DNA from: Vulcanimicrobiota bacterium
GTDB lineage: Bacteria > Vulcanimicrobiota > Vulcanimicrobiia > Vulcanimicrobiales > Vulcanimicrobiaceae
DNA length: 11,084 bases
Reading direction: 5' to 3'
Assembly (NCBI GenBank): GCA_030043675.1
Contig: JASHXG010000106.1
Location: forward strand, 1-11,084
Below, piece after piece: positions 1 through 7,192 of the stretch (positions are counted from its first letter, which is position 1; every line of letters starts with the position of its first letter). Made by a program: the position numbers and the translations under genes. Below the pieces are notes generated by a model. The model was not told where the DNA came from and ran no database searches. It was given only the letters and a program-made list of their open reading frames with translations.

Positions 1-126
1 CTCGATGGCATCCCCGGGCCGTAGATGCAGAACGTGCGTCAGCTTGTGCGCATCGCTTCCGCCGATCTCGACGACGCTGCCGGCCTGCTGCACGCCCTCG
101 ACGAAGAAACGCCGAGCCGGCGTCAA
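1..126 (-). CDS. rsmE: 16S rRNA (uracil-1498-N3)-methyltransferase RsmE, N-terminal part only
   Basis: Only the first 42 codons lie in the window; the gene runs off the left edge. The reverse-strand translation begins LTPARRFFVEG and continues with IGGSDAHKLTHVLHLRPGD. This is the typical RsmE start: a 'RFFV' beta strand, then a 'dahHl.hVLRl..Gd' segment from the PUA-like RNA-binding domain that precedes the SPOUT methyltransferase domain. RsmE methylates U1498 in helix 44 of 16S rRNA. The start is taken as TTG at 124-126, four bases after the dnaJ stop codon. No ATG or GTG fits better, and no strong Shine-Dalgarno sequence is visible, so translation is probably coupled to dnaJ. The order hrcA-dnaJ-rsmE is known from Actinobacteria and supports the identification. 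Only the N-terminus is seen, so catalytic residues cannot be checked. Confidence 0.82.
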   Translation of the reverse strand, partial: MTPARRFFVEGVQQAGSVVEIGGSDAHKLTHVLHLRPGDAIE

Positions 127-130
127 CCGC

Positions 131-1252
131 TCAATCGGGGCGGAACGCGTCTTTGACGCGTTCGAAGAAGCTGCGCTCGTCAATCACGTCGCCGCCGGCG
201 CGCGCGTACTCTTCGAGCAGCTCGCGCTGGCGCTTGTTCAGCAGCGTAGGAACGGCCACGTGAATGGCCACGTGATGATCCCCGCGCTGCCCTCCGCGCA
301 CGCCCGGCATGCCGCGACCGCGCAGCTTGATGACCGTCTCCGATTGCGTCCCCGCCGCAAGCGTCAATGGAACGGGACCTTCGAGCGACGGAACGTCAAT
401 CGTCGCGCCGAGCGTCGCCTGCGGAAAGCTTACCGGAACGTCGACGAACGTATCGCGGCCCTGGCGTTTGAAGAGCGGGTGCGGCGCAATGCTCAAGTAG
501 ACGTAGAGGTCGCCCGGGTGTCCGCCACGCGTTCCCCCCTCGCCTTTGCCGGCGATGCGAATCCGCGAGCCCTCGTCGACCCCAGCCGGAACTTTAACCG
601 TTAACCGCGCCTCCAGTTCGCGGCGGCCGCGCCCACCGCACTGCTCGCATGGGTGCGGAATCAGGTGACCTTCACCGCCGCAGCGCGAACAGGTCGCCTG
701 CGTAACGATCTGTCCGAGCGGCGTTTGACGGACCGTTCGCGCCGTTCCGCTGCCGCCGCAGCGCTCGCAGGGCACGATCATCGTTCCGGCTTGCGCGCCG
801 CTGCCGCGGCAGGCGTCGCAGGCTCCCAAGCGGCTGAAAGCGATCTCTTTGGTCGCGCCGCTAAAGGCTTCTTCCAGTCCGATTTCCAGGTCGTAGCGCA
901 GGTCGGCGCCGCGCTCGGGGCCGGTCCGGTGCGGCGGCGCCGCGCCATGCACGCTTCCGAAGAACATGTCGAAGATGTCGCTGAACGACCCGGCTCCGAA
1001 TCCGAAGTCGCTGCCCGGGGCCGACGCGCCGTTTCCGACGAATCCGAATCGATCGTACTGCGCGCGCTTGTTGGCATCGGAAAGCACTTCGTAGGCTTCG
1101 TTGATCTCTTTAAAGCGATGCTCGGCATCGGACTTGTTGCGCGCGACGTCGGGATGGTGCTTACGCGCGAGCGACCGATAGGCTCGCTTGATCTCTTCCT
1201 CTGAGGCGCCGCGAGCCACGCCGAGGATGTTGTAGTAGTCCTTGGTGGGCAT
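131..1252 (-). CDS. dnaJ: Chaperone protein DnaJ (type I Hsp40)
   Basis: This 373-residue protein has every part of a type I DnaJ. The J domain is residues 1-70, with the HPD motif at 33-35 that stimulates the DnaK ATPase. A short Gly/Phe-rich linker follows at about 70-100. The zinc-finger region has four CxxCxGxG repeats, at C145/C148, C162/C165, C188/C191 and C202/C205, all intact. C-terminal substrate-binding domains run from about 213 to 340. It presents unfolded cytoplasmic proteins to DnaK. The ATG overlaps the hrcA TAA by one base (TAATG), so translation is coupled and expression should follow the CIRCE/HrcA-controlled hrcA promoter. grpE and dnaK are absent here, so the partner chaperone must be encoded elsewhere. 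By position it resembles the actinobacterial dnaJ2 copy, and a second dnaJ beside dnaK is possible. Confidence 0.96.
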   Translation of the reverse strand: MPTKDYYNILGVARGASEEEIKRAYRSLARKHHPDVARNKSDAEHRFKEINEAYEVLSDANKRAQYDRFGFVGNGASAPGSDFGFGAGSFSDIFDMFFGSVHGAAPPHRTGPERGADLRYDLEIGLEEAFSGATKEIAFSRLGACDACRGSGAQAGTMIVPCERCGGSGTARTVRQTPLGQIVTQATCSRCGGEGHLIPHPCEQCGGRGRRELEARLTVKVPAGVDEGSRIRIAGKGEGGTRGGHPGDLYVYLSIAPHPLFKRQGRDTFVDVPVSFPQATLGATIDVPSLEGPVPLTLAAGTQSETVIKLRGRGMPGVRGGQRGDHHVAIHVAVPTLLNKRQRELLEEYARAGGDVIDERSFFERVKDAFRPD

Positions 1253-2313
1253 TAATGTGAAGGCTCTGACGTGTGCTCGATATCCGAGAGTCGTTCGCTC
1301 AGACTCTCTGCAGTGCCCGAAGCCAGTGCCAGCAGTCGCGCATATGGCATCCGTCGCGGCCCAAGAATCGACAACATGCCGAGCGCGCTGGGACCGAAGC
1401 GATACGGCACGGTCACGACGGAAAAGTCCGACAGCTCTTCGCTGCCGAGTTCGTGGCCGATCTTCACCCTCGCGGCCTCGACGTTCATCGCATCGGCGAC
1501 GATCTGGTAGAGTGTCTTCTGCTCCTCGACGATGCGCAGGATCGAACGCAGCTTGCGCAGATCGTGGAACTCGGGCTGGTCCAGGAGGTTTTGGGCGCCC
1601 GCCGCCGCGATCGTCGGCAACTCTCCCGAGCGCGCCGATTGACAGGCGGCAACGACCGCGCCGCGCAGGTCGTCGGAAACGCCCACTTCGCGCGCCGCGC
1701 GCGCAATCTCGGCATCGCTCACGTCGCGCATCAAACGACCGGCGAAGCGGGCATTGAGCGCGTTCGAGAAACGGGTAAGGTCGTCGGGCTGCACCTCCGC
1801 GCCGAGCTCGAAGAGGCTCTGCGCCGCCACCCCCAGCGAGGTCACAACGATTGCGACGCCGGTATGCGGAGAGAGCCAGATCAGTTGGATATGCCTGAAG
1901 CTCTGGGCTTCTTGTTGCGGCTTGGTCACGAAGGCGAGATTGTTCGAGAGCCGCCCCAGCAGGCGGGTCGTGTGATCGATGATCTCGTCGAGCTCGCGGG
2001 TCGCCTCGCCCAGCTCCTCACGAATGCGGCGACGCTCCTCGAGGCCCAGCTCTTCGGCGGGCATCAGCTCGTCAACGTAGGTGCGGTAACCGGCGTCGGA
2101 CGGAATGCGCCCCGCCGAGGTATGCGGCTGGACGAGGTAGCCGCCCGCCTCGAGCTCCGCCATCTCGTTGCGTACGGTCGCCGAGCTGATCCCGAGGTTG
2201 TACTTCTGGGTGAGGGTCTGCGAACCGACGGGTTCGGCGGTCGCGATGTACTCATAGACGACCGTCGCCAGGATATAGGCCTTGCGCTTATCGAGACTAC
2301 CGCCCTCAATCAT
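1252..2313 (-). CDS. hrcA: Heat-inducible transcription repressor HrcA
   Basis: This 353-residue protein matches HrcA along its length. The N-terminal winged helix has the family hallmarks ATAEPVGSQTL (about 24-34), SSATVRNEMAELE (about 43-55) and HTSAGRIPSDAGYR (64-77). A GAF-like domain and C-terminal dimerisation region follow, ending SEPSH. HrcA is a cytoplasmic repressor that binds CIRCE inverted repeats upstream of chaperone genes and is released on heat or protein-misfolding stress. A CIRCE element begins 12 bases upstream of the start codon, so hrcA represses its own operon. The ATG at 2313 is the only sensible start: LDKRKAYIL, where family homology begins, follows within six residues and no alternative start lies between. 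There is no clear Shine-Dalgarno sequence before it (gtagcgaag precedes the ATG), which could mean a leaderless mRNA. It overlaps downstream dnaJ by one base. Confidence 0.96.
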   Translation of the reverse strand: MIEGGSLDKRKAYILATVVYEYIATAEPVGSQTLTQKYNLGISSATVRNEMAELEAGGYLVQPHTSAGRIPSDAGYRTYVDELMPAEELGLEERRRIREELGEATRELDEIIDHTTRLLGRLSNNLAFVTKPQQEAQSFRHIQLIWLSPHTGVAIVVTSLGVAAQSLFELGAEVQPDDLTRFSNALNARFAGRLMRDVSDAEIARAAREVGVSDDLRGAVVAACQSARSGELPTIAAAGAQNLLDQPEFHDLRKLRSILRIVEEQKTLYQIVADAMNVEAARVKIGHELGSEELSDFSVVTVPYRFGPSALGMLSILGPRRMPYARLLALASGTAESLSERLSDIEHTSEPSH

Positions 2314-2320
2314 CTTCGCT

Positions 2321-2326
2321 ACTGTA
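2321..2326 (-). promoter_or_regulatory. Candidate -10 hexamer for the hrcA operon
   Basis: On the minus strand TACAGT (4 of 6 matches to TATAAT) ends 7 bases before the hrcA ATG and overlaps the last two bases of the CIRCE arm. If it is used, transcription would start at or next to the ATG, which fits the lack of a Shine-Dalgarno sequence. No good -35 box is seen at 16-18 bp spacing, where the other CIRCE arm lies, so the call is tentative. Confidence 0.3.
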
Positions 2327-2349
2327 GCACTCCCGGGACCGGAGTGCTA
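2325..2349. promoter_or_regulatory. CIRCE operator (HrcA binding site)
   Basis: The inverted repeat TAGCACTC (2325-2332) and GAGTGCTA (2342-2349) is separated by exactly 9 bases. This matches the CIRCE consensus TTAGCACTC-N9-GAGTGCTAA, with only the outermost base of each arm differing (G at 2324 and G at 2350). The symmetry extends one pair inward (C2333/G2341). It sits 12 bases upstream of the hrcA start, where an autoregulatory HrcA operator is expected. The base triplet 2347-2349 is also the TAG stop codon of the upstream oxidoreductase gene. Confidence 0.95.
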
Positions 2350-2874
2350 GTTCGGGCGGCTCGTGTCGGTATGCTGCTCCGTGGAAGCGCCGCTTGGGGC
2401 CCCTTCGGCTTGCGCCTGCTCGATTGCTCGCTCGAGCTCCTCCCAGCTGAGGCCGCCAACCGAGACGTACGAGACGTCGCCGGCCGGGTCGAGCACCAAC
2501 GTGACCGGGATCTTCGGGATCGAGTAGCTTCGGAAGATTGCTCCGTCGACGTCCTCGACCAGCGGCAGCTCGATGTTCGACAGACGGAAATAGTTGGCGG
2601 CCACGTCATGCAGCTCGTCCGAGATCGTGACGACGGCGATGCGGTTGCCGAACGTCTCCTGCGCGCGCACGAAATACTTCATCTCCGCCGTGCAGACGTC
2701 GCACCAGGTCGCCCAAAAATCGATCACGACGACTCTTCCGCGCAGGCTGGAGAGATACTCGATGCCGCGCGGCGTCTGAATCGGGAAGTTCGGCGGCGGG
2801 GCGTCGTAGCGAATCGTCGCAAGTCCGGTTCCGGCCGACGCCGTCAGAGCCGCTAAAACCAGGCCAGGTATCAT
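2347..2874 (-). CDS. TlpA/ResA-like thioredoxin-fold thiol-disulfide oxidoreductase
   Basis: This 175-residue protein has a redoxin fold. An N-terminal hydrophobic stretch (residues 1-20, MIPGLVLAALTASAG) looks like a signal peptide or membrane anchor. VVVIDFWATWCDVCTAEM (about 48-65) carries the active site W57-C58-D59-V60-C61. The cis-proline segment is IPKIPVT, with P123. The fold suggests action on the outer side of the cytoplasmic membrane, reducing disulfides, for example during cytochrome c maturation; substrates cannot be read from the sequence. The tail (about 155-175, QAEGAPSGASTEQHTDTSRPN) is low-complexity and probably disordered. The start at 2874 is chosen because GGGAGAG lies 4 bases upstream and the signal-like segment follows; the open frame continues far upstream only as antisense of acsA. 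The gene is divergent from acsA, and its TAG stop lies inside the CIRCE site upstream of hrcA. Confidence 0.85.
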   Translation of the reverse strand: MIPGLVLAALTASAGTGLATIRYDAPPPNFPIQTPRGIEYLSSLRGRVVVIDFWATWCDVCTAEMKYFVRAQETFGNRIAVVTISDELHDVAANYFRLSNIELPLVEDVDGAIFRSYSIPKIPVTLVLDPAGDVSYVSVGGLSWEELERAIEQAQAEGAPSGASTEQHTDTSRPN

Positions 2875-2934
2875 TCCACTCTCCCGGTTTCCCTTTCGGC
2901 AGGCATGCGTGTGCGGCCTAGGTAATCGTCGCGT
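2875..2934. promoter_or_regulatory. Divergent intergenic region between the TlpA-like gene and acsA
   Basis: These 60 bases separate two divergently read genes and must contain or overlap both promoters unless these lie within the coding regions. The minus-strand Shine-Dalgarno GGGAGAG (2879-2885) belongs to the oxidoreductase. On the plus strand GGTAAT (2921-2926) is a weak -10-like hexamer (4 of 6 matches) ending 8 bases before the acsA ATG. No convincing -35 box or operator repeat is seen. Confidence 0.4.
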
Positions 2935-4896
<1,962 letters not shown>

Positions 4897-4957
4897 GCGA
4901 GGCGTCGGAGCGGCCGTTCATCCGATGCGGCGCCGCGCGGCGTTCTCTGAACATGAC

Positions 4958-5515
4958 ATGCCGGCGCCGAGCGATGACGAGGCTCTTGCGATCGCCTTTG
5001 CGGCACACGATCGCACGGCGTTCGATCGGGCGTATCGTGCGTATGCCGGCCTATTGTATTCGGCCGCCTACAACGTGCTTGGGAACGGCCAGGAGGCGCA
5101 GGATTGCGTGCACGACGCGCTGGTGCGGATTTGGCGTTCTCCCCAGGCCTATTCGCCGGCGCGCGGGACGCTGCGCAGCTTCCTGGTGGTCTGCGTCCGC
5201 AACGAGGCGATCTCGCGGCGACGACGCCACGGACGCAGGATGCAGATGGAGGAGCGGCTCGCGGCGCAGCCGCCCGAACACGATCAGCTGCCGGACTCGG
5301 ATCCGATCGAGCGCGATCGAGTGCGTTCGGCATTGGCCGGGCTGCCGGTCGAGCAGCGCGTTCCGCTCGAGCTCGCGTACTACCAGGACAAGACGCACCG
5401 CGAAATCGCCTCGGAACTGCGGCAGCCGTTGGGCACCGTCAAGAGCCGCATCGCGCTGGGTTTGCGCAAGCTCGCGCAAGCGCTGCAGCCCGCCGCGCAG
5501 GCGGACCGCCGATGA
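4958..5515 (+). CDS. RNA polymerase ECF-family sigma factor
   Basis: This 185-residue (from the chosen start) sigma-70 family protein has only regions 2 and 4. Region 2 spans about 23-90, including YNVLGNGQEAQDCVHDALVRIW, the part that binds core polymerase and the -10 element, and a basic RNEAISRRRR end. Region 4 spans about 123-176, with the helix-turn-helix THREIASELRQPLGTVKSRI that reads the -35 element. ALAGLPVEQRVPLELAYYQ is the usual lead-in. The start is uncertain. ATG 4958 gives the length and N-terminus typical of ECF factors. An in-frame ATG at 4925 would add MRRRAAFSEHD and has a GGAG 14 bases upstream, which is too far to be decisive. The stop overlaps the anti-sigma start as ATGA, so the pair is translationally coupled. 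The gap after acsA is 28-61 bases, so readthrough from acsA is possible. Confidence 0.92.
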   Translation: MPAPSDDEALAIAFAAHDRTAFDRAYRAYAGLLYSAAYNVLGNGQEAQDCVHDALVRIWRSPQAYSPARGTLRSFLVVCVRNEAISRRRRHGRRMQMEERLAAQPPEHDQLPDSDPIERDRVRSALAGLPVEQRVPLELAYYQDKTHREIASELRQPLGTVKSRIALGLRKLAQALQPAAQADRR

Positions 5516-6150
5516 CCGGTCACATTAGCGACGAGGCCGCACTCTACGCGCTCGGTTCGCTGAGCGACGAGGAACGCGCTGCGGTCGAGGCCCACGTGCA
5601 GGCGTGCAGCAGCTGCGCCGCGTTGCTTGGCGCGGCCGAGCAAGACGTCGCCTTTGTCGCCTCGATGGAACCCCAGCACGACGCCCCGCCGCTGCTGGCC
5701 GGGCGCATCGCGCGCACCCTCGATCGAAGGTCGACGCGGCAGTGGCAGCCATTCGCCGCGCTGGCGGCGGCCTTCGTCATCGGGCTTCTTCCGTCTGCGT
5801 ACTTCTGGCAGCAGAACCAGTCGCTTCACTCGGCGATGAGCGCCCAAACGGCGGCCATCCAACGCGTTGCGAGCACGCCGCATCGGATGGCTCACTTTCG
5901 GGGCATGAACGACCGCGGCTCGGCCAGCGTCATGTATGCGCCCGATGGATCGTGGTACGTGGTTCTCGTGCGCGACGTATCGAAGAGTCTCGAGGTCGCG
6001 TGGATGCATGACGGCGAAAAGACGATGCTCGGCACGGCGCAGGCGCACGACGGCGTCGCCATGCTCTACTTGCCTCGGAGCCACCGCATGGATCAGCTGG
6101 CGCTAATGGACGGCGCGCGTACGGTCGCCGTGGCCGACCTGTCGTACTAG
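5512..6150 (+). CDS. Membrane-anchored zinc-motif anti-sigma factor (RskA-like)
   Basis: This 212-residue protein starts at an ATG overlapping the sigma-factor stop codon. Residues 1-45 form a zinc-associated anti-sigma domain with H28-x3-C32-x2-C35 (HVQACSSC). A single membrane helix lies at about 80-99 (FAALAAAFVIGLLPSAYFW). The extracytoplasmic part (about 100-212) includes YAPDGSWYVVLVRDVSKSLEVAW and a following beta-rich segment resembling the RskA C-terminal domain. By analogy with this family, it holds the neighbouring ECF sigma factor inactive at the membrane until a signal triggers its release, often by proteolysis. The inducing signal cannot be read from the sequence. A rhomboid protease is encoded nearby on the opposite strand, but no link can be shown. 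The gene ends 10 bp from the convergent nuclease/phospholipase-like gene. Confidence 0.9.
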   Translation: MTGHISDEAALYALGSLSDEERAAVEAHVQACSSCAALLGAAEQDVAFVASMEPQHDAPPLLAGRIARTLDRRSTRQWQPFAALAAAFVIGLLPSAYFWQQNQSLHSAMSAQTAAIQRVASTPHRMAHFRGMNDRGSASVMYAPDGSWYVVLVRDVSKSLEVAWMHDGEKTMLGTAQAHDGVAMLYLPRSHRMDQLALMDGARTVAVADLSY

Positions 6151-6160
6151 CGGCCCGTCA

Positions 6161-7192
6161 CTAGTCGCCGCCGAACGCGCTCGGCGGCGGCGTAACCTTT
6201 CCCGAAAGGATGTCTTGGACCGCTATTTCGGGATAGCCGACCGATCCGTAGAGACTGTCGTCCCACGCCAGCACCACCAGGTCGCGCAGCTGGCGCGCGC
6301 CGTCGGCGAGACGCGCCGTCACGAAGTCAACCGCCTCCGGGCTTGCATCGCGGAATCCGCCCCGCTTCTCGATTTGGTAGAGCGTCGGCACTTGTGAGGC
6401 CGTGAGCCCAAGATATTCGCTGACCGCTGTCAGAATTTCCGACTGCGTCAGCAGGTGATCGGGCGACCGCGGACCGCCCGCCGGAACCAATCGCGCGACC
6501 GCGTCGGCGCGCACGTGGTCGCGCACGAACTCGCCTTCGAACGGGGCATGAATGTGCGCCTGCGTGTAGTGATTGGGATTCGGATACCTGCCCCAACCGT
6601 TGAAGTGAATGCTCACGTGCAGCGGCTGACTTCCGTCGCCGACGAAGTGCGCCCAGACGCCGATGTCGTGAATGATGAGTTCTTCGCGCAGCTTGAGCGC
6701 GGCCGTAAAGGTCGCCCGTGCCTCTGGCTCCCCGGTATGGCGGGAGAGATAGTCGAACGCGCGCCAATAGGCAAAATCTTTGCGCAGCTGCTCCCAGCCA
6801 TCGGCGATCGCGTAGGGGAGATAGCCGACGCGGTACGGATCGCTATCCGCCGGCGCCAGAGCCGCGGCGTACGCCTCCATGTCCTCGGGCAACCGGCGCA
6901 GCGCCACTCTTCCCGCGATCGTGCCGTCGTCGCCGACATCGACGTAGTGGGCCGGATCGTCGTCGCGATCCCACGACAGCCCGGCGCCCTTGAGGACGTC
7001 CTCTTCCGGACCCAACGCCTCGACGGTCAAGACCGCCTGATCCGTCTGCAAGAACGGCGGCAGATCGCTGGGCAAAGCGTGCATCGCGACGAGGTTAATG
7101 ATGCGATGCCCGGTCGTTCCCCACGCCAGCGCGATGCCGCTGGTGCCCGCGAGCATTCCGATCAAGACCAGCGCCAGCAACGCGCGTTTCAT
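6161..7192 (-). CDS. Secreted zinc-dependent S1/P1 nuclease or phospholipase C-like hydrolase
   Basis: This 343-residue protein has a clear signal peptide (MKRALLALVLIGMLAGTSGIALA) with predicted cleavage after A23. The mature protein then begins with W24. In the S1/P1 nuclease and zinc phospholipase C superfamily, this N-terminal tryptophan itself binds zinc. H29 (mature position 6) matches nuclease P1. The core zinc motif HFVGDGSQPLH gives H181, D185 and H191, with P1 spacing; H81 in HYVDV and one of the aspartates before it supply further ligands. The last pair is H214-x3-E218, at P1 spacing from H191, but with Glu where nucleases have Asp, as in Bacillus phospholipase C. It probably hydrolyses phosphodiesters outside the cytoplasm; nucleic acid versus phospholipid substrate is unresolved. 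GGGAGGA lies 5 bases upstream of the start. The ATG overlaps the dinG stop by 4 bases, and it is the last gene of its operon. Confidence 0.88.
   Translation of the reverse strand: MKRALLALVLIGMLAGTSGIALAWGTTGHRIINLVAMHALPSDLPPFLQTDQAVLTVEALGPEEDVLKGAGLSWDRDDDPAHYVDVGDDGTIAGRVALRRLPEDMEAYAAALAPADSDPYRVGYLPYAIADGWEQLRKDFAYWRAFDYLSRHTGEPEARATFTAALKLREELIIHDIGVWAHFVGDGSQPLHVSIHFNGWGRYPNPNHYTQAHIHAPFEGEFVRDHVRADAVARLVPAGGPRSPDHLLTQSEILTAVSEYLGLTASQVPTLYQIEKRGGFRDASPEAVDFVTARLADGARQLRDLVVLAWDDSLYGSVGYPEIAVQDILSGKVTPPPSAFGGD
6166..6189. terminator. GC-rich hairpin at the convergent gene ends
   Basis: The perfect inverted repeat CGCCGCCGA (6166-6174) and TCGGCGGCG (6181-6189) forms a 9-bp stem with a 6-base loop. 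It lies 15 bases past the anti-sigma stop and inside the last codons of the convergent gene. Its position suits a bidirectional transcription end. No T run follows on either side, so it is not a classic intrinsic terminator. It could instead be a by-product of Gly/Ala/Pro-rich codons. Confidence 0.35.

Noticed and set aside
131..1252. The possibility that the DnaJ is a CbpA-type protein lacking the zinc finger
   Set aside because: All four CxxCxGxG motifs are present, so it is type I.
1273..2856. A 527-codon open frame on the plus strand across hrcA and the TlpA-like gene
   Set aside because: It is antisense to two well-supported genes, has no recognisable domain, and is Arg/Ala/Asp-rich in the way GC-rich antisense frames usually are.
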